Positions 55,551-63,713 of a DNA stretch of 64,000 nt are shown piece after piece. The DNA is from Eopsaltria australis (Eukaryota > Chordata > Aves > Passeriformes > Petroicidae). The notes under the pieces were generated by a model, which was not told the origin of the DNA, searched no databases, and saw nothing but the letters and a program-made list of their open reading frames with translations. Both the position numbers and the translations under genes were made by a program. The stretch lies in NCBI GenBank assembly GCA_034509425.1, contig JAVTVJ010000012.1, positions 11,691,001-11,755,000 on the forward strand, in the 5' to 3' direction. Position 1 is the stretch's first letter. The number at the start of each line of letters is the position of its first letter.

Positions 55551-56695
55551 AGTGTTTTAAAAAATGAAAGTATTTTAAAAATTTTGTCAGTTTTCTATTC
55601 AGTACCAAAAGTTCCTCTTGTATTAAGCCCTACAGTTTCCACCAGCTACTGAAGAGTTAGTTACCAATACACACACATTTAGATACGTGATGATTTACTT
55701 ATGATTTTTCACAATCTCCCAGCTGATAACTTTACCTTGCAGTTCTTATCCAGACCTGTCACAGTTCAATGCAGCCATCTGTAAGCTTATGTGGAGGAAA
55801 GAGTCTTAGCAGAATAAAGAAAGGGAGCTCAAATACAGTCCCACCTAAAAAGCGATTGGAAAAGTAAAGCTGGTAATGCTCTGAATGGATAAAGGGAGCT
55901 TACCTTGAATTTCAGTTACTTCAACCCTTCCTTATATAATGATAAATCAGTGTTTATGCTTTGGCTTGACGGCTGAGTGAAAGTGTGTCAGATATGGCAA
56001 ATGCATAAAAAGTTTTGTGCAATAGAGAAAGTTTTCTCTCTTGCAAGTAATGGTCCTTTGGAAATACAATCCTGATGGGAATGCATGTAAGTATTCCTGT
56101 ACAAAACATATTGTATCTGTGGAAATTCCTTATGTGGAAGTTATTCTACTAAATAAACCCAGTAGGATTCTGTATACATTTATTAAAATTGAGTAGACTA
56201 GAAGCTTAAACTTTTTTTTTGCTATATTTTTAAATTCCAATAGTGGGGATAGAAATTTTCACAGATTGTTAGAGGGTACTTACAACATCCTCCAGAAATT
56301 TATCAAAATAGAATTGCACTGTGAGGGGTCACTTTGCAGTATCTACCGTTAATTTATTGTTTTTGAAATGTATTTGCTTATAAACAATCACTAGGAATAA
56401 TGCACTTTTAGAAAGCAAAAGTTCTTGTATACTACATCTTAGAATCATTGCTGAGTTAGAAACTATCACTGACTCAAATAGCATTTGAGAGCATTGGCTA
56501 GGTCAGATATTAAATAATGTCAAGAACAAAGAATCTATGCCAGACAAGTTATGTTAAAATTATTAAAAATATAACACGAATTCCTCAGAATACATTACAT
56601 AATCTTAATGATTTGTGTTATTAAAAGTTAGTTGCTTCAGGGGACTGTTCTGGTTAATTTAACACACATAAAAATTGCTCTGGCTTCTTTAAATA
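55551..56695. other. AT-rich noncoding stretch, nothing recognised
   Basis: Anonymous sequence between the CR1 fragment and the TA-rich microsatellite that precedes the solo LTR. No open frame of interest, hairpin or repeat family was seen. Confidence 0.6.
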
Positions 56696-56719
56696 TTTAT
56701 ATATATATATGTGTATATG
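56696..56719. repeat. TA/TG-rich simple repeat at LTR insertion point
   Basis: A short (AT)n run passes into TGTATATG. The last six bases, TATATG at 56714-56719, match the six bases immediately right of the solo LTR and form its left target duplication. Confidence 0.8.
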
Positions 56720-57332
56720 TGTGGCAGTGGTTCAGATATCCCAGGGGGATTTTCCAATGAGTAGGCCCTGGGGGGACGAGGAGGAACTCCCCCACGGCAA
56801 TGCTATAACATGGTACGACCCATCGGAGGATGGGCTTTGAGCAGTTGACTCCCCCTGGGCCGATAGGCTGAGACCTCTTGCCCATCAAGGGCTCGCCACT
56901 CCCCGCTCCAGAAGGTTCTGTATCCCTTGCATGTTCATTGTACAGTTATGTTGTCTATCACCCTCTCTCCTCCCCTGTCCTTCCCTGGTTGGTCCCTTGC
57001 CCCCGACTCCTCCCGTGTTCCTCCCCTAAGGCTCTCTGTGATTGGTTACCGGGATCCAATAAAGAGCTGTGTCGCAGAGAGCCAGGGGTCTTCGGATCCC
57101 GGTTCCCTGAAGAGTAAGGAGCCTCGTGTCTGCTGTCTCTTTGTTACCCGATCCAAGGAACCCCCTTTCGCTACAGGTGTGCTAGATAGTTTGCCTTTCC
57201 CGCGCTACAGTCACTGAGCAAGAGACCTGAGCTCCCGGCGACTGGGAAATCAGTTGGCCGCTGACGACCCACAATTGTCGCACCCGCCTTTGACTGGGGC
57301 CAGACCAACGAGTGGACAGGCGGACGGCGACA
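56720..57332 (+). mobile_element. Solo LTR, 613 bp, 6-bp target duplication
   Basis: A CpG- and GC-rich block starts TGTGGC and ends GCGACA, giving the TG...CA ends of retroviral LTRs, and is flanked by TATATG at 56714-56719 and 57333-57338. A 6-bp duplication fits alpha- or betaretrovirus-like integration. An AATAAA at 57058-57063 sets plus orientation. An inverted CCAAT (ATTGG) lies at 57041-57045. No internal viral sequence flanks it, so it is what remains after LTR-LTR recombination. I do not recognise the subfamily. It shares no obvious block with the 51219/60988 LTRs. An alternative right end at the CTACA near 57176 would give about 457 bp and a more usual U5 length, but leaves the target match unexplained. 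The flanking duplication lies in simple repeat, so it could be fortuitous. Confidence 0.75.
57030..57103 (+). promoter_or_regulatory. Interleaved inverted repeats around LTR poly(A) signal
   Basis: Two perfect arm pairs interleave: GGCTCTCTG (57030-57038) with CAGAGAGCC (57075-57083), and ACCGGGATCC (57048-57057) with GGATCCCGGT (57094-57103). Each loop is 36 nt and the AATAAA hexamer (57058-57063) lies inside both loops. The A-B-A'-B' order means that the RNA could form a pseudoknot or two alternative hairpins. R-region stem-loops near the poly(A) signal are known in retroviruses; a regulatory role here is inference. Confidence 0.55.
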
Positions 57333-57338
57333 TATATG

Positions 57339-58203
57339 TGTGTGTGCATGTACACTCAGAAGACAATAGCTCTGCTGTTCTATGATCACAATTTGAGCTA
57401 CAGGTGTATTTCCCCCTATAGTAAGCAATGGCACTAATTATACCAGAAGAATACCTGCAGGAGCCAAAATGTGCAGGATCTTACTTTAAAAAAGGGATAT
57501 GGTTTTTGATCTCCAGCCTTACTAGGCCAAAATAATTCTGCAGCACGAATGAAGTCCCAGTCTAGTAAAGAATGTAAATACCTTAACAGTTTTAACCATA
57601 TGGAAATCCCATTTATGATACTATATGCATACATTTTAAATTTCCTCTCTCACTTGCATCATTTCTGGACTACAGCTTATTTAAGTATGAGACTTGTCAT
57701 CCTTAACTAAAGACAAATTCATATTCTCTGATTAACTGCTACTTTGACATCTGTACATCTAAAACAAACTTAGATCTACGTTGGCATGGAAACATTCTCA
57801 CAGGAACCACTGGTTCCACCATAATCCAACAAAGTCCTGTCCTTATTTCTTGGTCACTCCACTAAGACGTTGGAAACTCCACAGTAAGTCCTATCATCAA
57901 AAACTGGCATCACCTTGTCAGAAAACAACCCTGTGAACTTTTGCGTAATAAAGAAACGGGCATGTAAAGCTATTGAAAAAAAGATATTCTAATCTACACC
58001 TGAAACTCTGTGACAGCAGAATGGTACACAGAGTGAATAAAGACAAAGCGCAGTACCAGTAAATGTGGCATTGGATGGTAACGTACTTGACCTGGGTCAT
58101 ATTTTCTTTTAATTAACAGAGTGCAATAGAAGTAACTCAAAAGTAATTTTATGCAAATATATTTATTCTCTTATTTTAAAATGTTCCATAATGTGTTAAT
58201 TTT
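57339..58203. other. AT-rich noncoding spacer between two LTRs
   Basis: Anonymous sequence with no recognised repeat. Frames of 60 to 66 codons are unremarkable. Nothing links it to the internal sequence of either flanking LTR. Confidence 0.6.
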
Positions 58204-58672
58204 TGTTGGGATAGAGTTCATTTTCCTCATGGTAGCTAGTATGATTCTATGTCTTGGTTTTGTGCAGGAAACTGTTGAAAATTCAGGAATTTTTGGCTGT
58301 CACTGAACAGTACTTGCAGAGTTAAGGCTTTCCTCCACACCCCTCCACCAGTAAGTCAGCTGGGGATGCACAGTGTGTTGGGAGGGAACACAGCCAAGAC
58401 AGCTGACCCCAACTGACCAGAGATATTCCATACCATTATAAGTCCTGCTTCCCTGGGGATGGTCGAACATCTGCCTGCTCATGGGAAGTATTTAATGAAT
58501 TCCTTCGCTTCGCTTTGCTTATGTTCCCAGATTTTGCTTTGGTTATTAAGCTGTCTTTAACTCAACCTATGACTTTTCCCACTTTTATCTTCTGATTCTT
58601 TCCCCCATTCCAGCCAGGGGATAGTGAGTGATCAGCTGTGGGGCTTGGTTGCTGGCTGGAGTTAAACCAACT
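58204..58672 (+). mobile_element. Solo LTR of avian ERVL type, internally shortened
   Basis: The block matches the remembered layout of a very common bird ERVL LTR: a TGTTGGGATAGAGTT-like left end, the segment GGGAGGGAACACAGCCAAGA, GCTGACCCCAACTGACC, ATATTCCATACCAT, the later GCTTCCCTGGGGATGG segment, CCTGCCTGCTCATGGGAAGT, and a GAGTTAAACCA right end. From memory the sequence between ATTCCATACC and TCCTGCTTCCCTGG is normally longer, so roughly 100 bp including the promoter part seems deleted here. A poly(A)-like ATTAAG lies at 58545-58550. No clear target duplication was seen and the ends are approximate within a few bases. It is old and lacks internal sequence. Confidence 0.85.
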
Positions 58673-60987
58673 AGGAAGAAAGTGGACATAGGAATTCTTC
58701 TATGTTCATACTGTGCTTCTGTCTTTCCACCAAGATTCTTTGTACCTTTAAATTTGTCTTATAGCTTTGAGTCACTAAATTCTTTTTGTTTTTGTTGCTG
58801 TTCTATTACTTTTGCATATGGTGATGGGTTACATATGCAATGCGATTTTGAAATTCAGAACTGAAGAGTATAGTGATGTGAATGTCTCCCTTTTCACACA
58901 CACTGTTATCTAAATTCTCTGAGAATCAAGTCCTGTGTTTCCAAACAATAATAATTGTGTGATAACTGAATGGTGGAAGATAAGAGAGCACCATGAAGGA
59001 CAAGTAGAATGGTGTAAAAAATGCTATACAATAGTTATCTCTTAATGCAAGAGCCAGAAAAATAAAATTCAGTGGAAAGCACACAACAAGGATAAGCCCA
59101 TAATTGGTTGCATAACTGAAGAGTGAAATTTACTTTTGAAATATAATAAAGCCAAGAAGTCACCAAAACTTAAAAAACAGGACACATTTAAATGACATAT
59201 CCAGCACTTCATGGGTTAAAAAAGTAAGTGGCTAATTCTTCTTTAACTGTCAGCAAAAGACTCCTTTAGAATCCTCTAAAGCAGCCTTATGCAACTGTGG
59301 TCAGAAAATACGAGAGTAAATGGACCATGTTGCCTATTCTAAGTGCTTCAGTGAAATTATAGTTTGTTATTTGGGATTTCTGGTTTTGGAAATTACCTAG
59401 CACAGCATATTTCTTCTGCAGCTTCCTTGTCTTTCAAAACTCCATGAAAAAAGGCCATCAACTATGCTTTCTAAATTTAAAATAATGACAGCCACCTCAC
59501 ATTAGGTGTTACAGAAAACACTATGATAAAAAAAATGAAAAAATTGCAGTTTTTTATATCTGATTATTTCAGTACATTTTTGCTTAAACAGCAATTTGAT
59601 ATGCCCAAGGGTAACTTTTTCTGACCTCAGTGAAATACTTTTCCAGACTGGTACCTTTCAGCAAACATGCATTACAGACATGCATCAACACTCTAGTTTC
59701 AGTCTAAAGCCTGTAAAATAGCTGGAAAAGAACCTAACTCACCACAAAGTTTCAGATCGGTCCCCACATCTCAACTTCCTCCTAATCAAAGTGAAGGATT
59801 TTTTTCTTATTCCTTCTTCAATATGTCTGAAAATACCTACTAGCAAGAAATAGTCTCAGCAACCTTAGACCTTAATTGAAAAGACAGTGCATGTTTTTTA
59901 AAAAGCCTGGTCACAAGTACTCAAATACTCCCAGTTTTGTACTAGCCTCTAGGAGGCTAAGAAATTAGTCACTGGATCACCAGCTCAGCTACCTGCCCTG
60001 AAAATCTCTCTTCACCTACTCTGCCTGGTCTCATTGGCTTTGTCAGGGCCCAAGACAATATTCGTCCTTAGAATTTCTCTAAGGAAGAAAAGAATTATTC
60101 ATAGAAGACTCCCTGAGTATACTCAACTCTGAAAACATGGGAGCATGGAAGGGCTCATCTTTACAATTATGAACACCTTTTCTTTTACTTTAGTCTGTAA
60201 TGTCTGACTTGGATTTCATCTGTACAGAATAGTAGCTTAGAACATATATCTTTGAATGCCTAGAGCATTCTGTTTGAGCTCATAGTTATAAGTAAACCTG
60301 AAGAGGGTCATATCATGGATAAAAGGATTTCTCATTCCAAAAGAATTCTAATAATTTTCAGACTCATGATTTCACCCAGGCTGGCCAGTTCATACAGATG
60401 TGTGGACACATATTAATGTGCACACAGAATTTCATGTTTCATTTTAACTAACTCCTGCCATGCATGGTGCTTCTGTATGTTATGCTAAAGGAGCAGAGGA
60501 AGTAAGGGGAGAGAAGACTGAGTCTCCTGCAAGTGGTAGGTGCTGCCCCTATAACACTGTCGAGGTTTGCAGGTGTAAGCCCATGAAAGCAACCATATGA
60601 GAAAAAACAGCATGAGAACAGTAAAGAAAAATTACAGCCAAAGTGGAAGCCACTACCTCAGTGGCCAGCCTGGGAGGGTTACAGTGCTGTAAATAGCAAG
60701 TCCTTGCCATGTTAAGGCATGCTGAGCCACTGGGGCACATAGTGTGCTGTGAAATCTTTTCCATGTATAAAATGGCAACAAATGCTTTGCTCCACTGCAG
60801 TTGAAACCTCACAGCAATTACTTTATCAGGGATAGTAGGCAATTAGAATTTTTCAAACTTATTGGCTCCATTTCAGATAATCTGCACAGACCTCAGAGAT
60901 TTACAGGTCTGTAGCTTTTACACTTGCATCAAAAGTCTCGTGGAATGTCAACAAATGGCCTATGAGCCAACAAAGAACATGTGTTTC
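58673..60987. other. AT-rich noncoding stretch left of the provirus
   Basis: It contains a 78-codon frame (58628-58864) that runs out of the ERVL LTR and a 97-codon minus-strand frame (60549-60842), neither recognisable. The six bases before the 3' LTR are GTTTC at 60983-60987 plus the preceding T at 60982. The matching right target duplication would lie beyond the window. Confidence 0.55.
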
Positions 60988-61526
60988 TGTAGAAAACGTG
61001 CCGGGCACTCTACGATCCACCTGCCGATGGTTGCTCCTAGCTCGCCTGAGGGACCTCGAATGCCCTAACCGCAAGGTGGGCAGATGAGGGAGACACGCAG
61101 CCTCATCAGGGACTAGGAGCGTTGGTGGGTCGTGAGTTGTTACCGGAACCGCAGAGGAATTAGGGAGGACCCGACAGTTGGGTAGCAGAATGGTTTTATT
61201 CTTCTGAGTCCCGGAGCTGAAGGGCCCCGAGCTAGCTCAGACAATGGCTTATAACAGAACCAGTGGGCCAATAAGGAGAGGGAAGGGAGGCGGAGCTGGG
61301 GAGGAGTATGGGGATCACAGTCAATGGGATGGGAGCAGGGGAGGGAATAAGGGTAGGTGACAAATCAAGGGTAACAGAAGGAACAGCTTATAGAACCAAT
61401 GACTATCGACTAGGAGGAGTCAGGGGGGTGGCCCATACCTGGGCTAAACTATTGATGTTTCAATCCCTGGGGTGGTATTGGGACTCACCCACTAGGAGCG
61501 TCCAAGGGGTTTTTACCACCGCTACA
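60988..61526 (-). repeat. 3' LTR of the provirus, 539 bp
   Basis: The plus strand begins TGTAG and ends CTACA, so the element carries 5-bp inverted termini. On the minus strand, TTATAAG at 61254-61248 is a good TATA box, an ATTGG (inverted CCAAT) lies just upstream of it, and AATAAA is at 61200-61195. The poly(A) signal lies only about 50 bp after the TATA box, so R is short and U5 is about 190 bp. The hairpin at 61203-61241 lies between the TATA box and the poly(A) signal. In this position the LTR would supply transcript ends and might start transcription leftward into flanking DNA. Confidence 0.9.
61203..61241 (-). promoter_or_regulatory. R-region hairpin next to poly(A) signal
   Basis: In the minus-strand RNA an outer stem TCTGAG / CTCAGA (61241-61236 with 61208-61203) encloses an inner stem CGGGGC / GCTCCG (61229-61224 with 61217-61212) that has one G-U pair. 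AATAAA starts two bases after the structure. The 51219 LTR keeps the same plan at 51504-51466 with the G-U pair at the neighbouring position. On the opposite strand these pairs would be A-C mismatches, which fits a sense-RNA structure. The outer 5' arm runs into GAGCTAGCTC, itself a palindrome. Confidence 0.6.
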
Positions 61527-61543
61527 TCTCCCCCTTTTCTTTT
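61527..61543 (-). promoter_or_regulatory. Polypurine tract
   Basis: Next to the 3' LTR, the minus strand reads AAAAGAAAAGGGGGAGA, a 17-base all-purine run directly followed by the LTR start TGTAGC. This is where plus-strand DNA synthesis would be primed in reverse transcription, and it fixes the LTR boundary and orientation. Confidence 0.9.
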
Positions 61544-62283
61544 ATTTATGAAGGTCTTCTAAAGAAAAGAAAACTAAAGCATTTTTAAGTAAGCAAACAT
61601 ACATAAAACAATAATTATAACAATCAAAACCTATAATAATGAAAACAATAATTATAACAATCAAAACCCATCATAATGATACGAGAACGTCCATACACGC
61701 AGTATAATTCTGTGTATCGATGTGATACCGTCCATAATATAATATCGTGTATCGATGTGATACCGTCCATAATATAATATCGTGTATCGATGTGATACCG
61801 TCCATAATATAACATCGTGTATCGATGTGATACCGTCCATATACGCAATATAATATAACAAGACTGTCTTTAGATTAGGTAGTGCGTCTTTTAACGTGAA
61901 TGTAACATGTTGAAAGTCTGTGTTCTTAGCTTCACAAGTTGCTGATGTGCCAGGACTTAGCTGGTGTGGTTCTCTTTGGATGGTTCACTGGCACAGCTTC
62001 GGGCTTTGGGACAAGCTTTCATTAATCAAACATCTTTCGATTTAAGAACACATCACAGTTCTCATTTCAAAACTTAGATCTCAGGTTGCTCCTCTGCAAA
62101 ATACATTCTATTAATGGAATAAACAATTATTTTCAATTTTAGGCAGAACAAATACATTATGAAAAGTGATGAAAAACATTTGTGCCTCAGGAATTATAGC
62201 TTTTGACTTCTGCGGAAATATTAAAAATGCCACCTACAGGACTGCTGCTAATAGAACCTGTCAGGTCTTTGTTTGGTTGCACG
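61544..62283 (-). other. AT-rich 3' module of the provirus, origin unknown
   Basis: The roughly 740 bp between the gag stop and the polypurine tract is AT-rich, unlike the GC-rich gag and LTR parts. It has no open frame of note outside the 35-bp repeats and no recognisable polymerase, envelope or accessory segment. The minus strand holds acceptor-like words, for example TTTCCGCAG near 62220. It could be a much-decayed envelope end, a captured host segment or a structural spacer; I cannot tell which from this copy alone. Confidence 0.5.
61689..61860 (-). repeat. 35-bp tandem repeat, about 4.5 copies
   Basis: The marker GTGTATCGATGTGATACCG recurs with starts at 61712, 61747, 61782 and 61817, an exact 35-bp period. 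Edge copies diverge (GTCCATACACGC on the left, GTCCATATACGC on the right). Inner copies are nearly identical. Each unit holds the palindrome ATCGAT. Because 35 is not a multiple of three, a minus-strand frame through the array passes through all reading phases, and none contains a stop. This explains the 66- and 74-codon frames here, which are probably not coding. Confidence 0.9.
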
Positions 62284-63333
62284 TCACTGGCGTAGCAAGT
62301 GGTAGGGCCGCGCCACTGAACTGATGACGTGGGAACCCGGAAGTGGGGTAAGGCCCGTGGTGGGGGGAGTTGGAAAGTGGGCGGGTTGGGCGGTGGAAGA
62401 GGCTGGGTAAGGGACCGGAGGGGCGGGGGTAACTTGGAGGTGGGACTGGGAAAGTGGGAGGGGACTCGACGGAGTGACATCCTCGGCCGCCAGGGGAGGG
62501 ACCGACAGATGTCCAATCGACGGTTGGTAGGAGGAGAAAGGGGTGGGGAGGAAGGGATTCCCGCCGTCCGCACCCGCGCGCCTCGCGCCCGAGCATGCGC
62601 ACACAACACACTGATGACCGCATCGCGGCGAGCTGGCACAGCCCCCATTTCGTGGTGGCGCAGCACGAAATTCGCTGCCGCCATTTTGCTGTGACGCAGC
62701 ACGAAATTCGCTGCCGCCGTGTTGCTGTGACGCAGCAGAAAATTCTGTAACAGTACTAACAGTGCTATAACATGGAGGGAATGGAAGCACAACAGGTGCA
62801 GCTGGGATAGCGGGTTGAGGGAAGAGGGAAAGGTTAGAATCCGTCCCGGGGTGGCCCGTCCCAGGGCGAAAGGGGTTAGTGGACACCCTGCGTGGGTCGG
62901 GGTCTTCAACACCCCGGATTTCTCCCCCGCACCGACGGCTATCGGGGGGTACCCCCACGGACTGTCCACTTGGGATAGTGGGACTAGGGTTAGCGGTGTT
63001 AGGGACACTATTTAGGGAGGGGGGGTTAGTGACTCCTGAACTTTCCTCGTTTCCCGGCAAAATACGGTAAATCAAAATTAATAAAGGAAAAAATCTACGA
63101 ACGGAATCATCCCCTTTCTCAACTGTTTCTATTAATTTGAAACCCACTGTATCCCAAAATGAAAGACTTAAAACAGAATAAGGAGTTATAACAGGAACTG
63201 AAATGCCCACCCAGCAAATAAATTTCCTTAAAAGTTTCTGGTCAAATTCCTCCCCATTCATAACAAGCTTAAATTTAAAACTATGATACATGTAGAATAA
63301 GTCCCTCTCCTTCTTAGAAAAACGATTACTCAT
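62284..63333 (-). CDS. Gag-like protein, matrix domain plus proline-rich tail, truncated
   Basis: A retroviral Gag builds the particle core; matrix is its N-terminal, membrane-facing part. This frame has 349 codons. Residues 1-95 form a plausible matrix domain: a basic start, an alternating hydrophobic/charged pattern, W41 and W60, and a hydrophobic end at 81-92, similar in plan to betaretroviral matrix. Residues 96-349 are rich in P, S and T. Residues 196-231 are three 12-residue repeats of the SEFRAASQQNGG type. C232, C238, C242, C245 and C247 do not fit the CCHC knuckle pattern. The start is fixed by an in-frame TAG two codons upstream of the ATG. Residue 2 is Ser, so the N-terminal glycine used for myristoylation is missing. 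Capsid and nucleocapsid are absent. A second frame (62187-63008) overlaps in another phase, probably by composition. The family call is by pattern, not by search. Confidence 0.6.
   Translation of the reverse strand: MSNRFSKKERDLFYMYHSFKFKLVMNGEEFDQKLLRKFICWVGISVPVITPYSVLSLSFWDTVGFKLIETVEKGDDSVRRFFPLLILIYRILPGNEESSGVTNPPSLNSVPNTANPSPTIPSGQSVGVPPDSRRCGGEIRGVEDPDPRRVSTNPFRPGTGHPGTDSNLSLFPQPAIPAAPVVLPFPPCYSTVSTVTEFSAASQQHGGSEFRAASQQNGGSEFRAAPPRNGGCASSPRCGHQCVVCACSGARRAGADGGNPFLPTPFSSYQPSIGHLSVPPLAAEDVTPSSPLPLSQSHLQVTPAPPVPYPASSTAQPAHFPTPPTTGLTPLPGSHVISSVARPYHLLRQ
62641..62748 (-). repeat. 36-bp tandem repeat, three copies, inside gag
   Basis: Units start at 62641, 62677 and 62713. The middle unit carries GCCGCCATTTTG, which on the minus strand reads CAAAATGGCGGC, a close match to the known YY1 site. 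The other two units carry altered versions. The array codes exactly for residues 196-231 of the gag-like frame, so the period keeps the frame. Confidence 0.85.
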
Positions 63334-63693
63334 TTTCTAAGTTGGAGGAATGTCCCCAATCCTCTAAAGTAAAAATAAGGGTGGTGGGGATGAAGTCTGA
63401 GGACTCACAACGCAGGTGCACTCTGCCGATCCGTCCTCTTTCGCCGATTCGCCCTCTCCCCGAGGGTCTCGCTTTACCGACTCACCCTCTCACTGAGGGT
63501 CTCGTCGCCGCCAAAATAAATCGAAAAGGAGGATTGAGGTCTCCGCGGAGAACAGCTCTCTCACTCCCCGAGTGAGAGGTCACTGTTCTCCCTGCAAATC
63601 CCCCCTCTAAAACAAGAGGAAGAGATGCAGGGCTTGGCTCACAACGCGCATCATCGTCGATGAAAACGAGCAGTCCTCCGTGGTTCCGAAGAA
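63334..63693 (-). other. Proviral 5' leader
   Basis: About 360 bp lie between the primer binding site and the gag start. In related elements this untranslated leader carries the packaging signal and the splice donor. Here it contains related short segments with GCCGATTCGCC- and CCGAGGGTCTCG-like words at about 63420-63510. No specific packaging structure can be assigned by eye. The 76- and 77-codon frames in it are unremarkable. Confidence 0.7.
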
Positions 63694-63711
63694 CCACGAC
63701 GTTGGGCGCCA
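63694..63711 (-). promoter_or_regulatory. Primer binding site, lysine-tRNA type
   Basis: The minus strand reads TGGCGCCCAACGTCGTGG, two bases after the LTR end. TGGCGCCCAACG matches the 3' end complement of the tRNA-Lys used by several betaretroviruses; the last positions diverge. It marks the start of minus-strand DNA synthesis and supports an ERVK-like assignment. Confidence 0.85.
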
Positions 63712-63713
63712 AC

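Noticed and set aside
56722..56745. TGGCAGTGGTTCAG resembling a tRNA A-box
   Set aside because: No matching B-box at the right distance; it lies at the start of an LTR and the resemblance is fortuitous.
62329..62694. 121-codon plus-strand frame antisense to gag
   Set aside because: A glycine/arginine-rich translation that follows from G-rich sequence; no initiation context or similarity to a known antisense protein.
62187..63008. 273-codon frame overlapping gag in another phase
   Set aside because: GC-rich DNA has few stops; this frame lacks the matrix-like part and looks like a shadow of the gag frame, though a frameshifted tail extending past the gag stop cannot be excluded.
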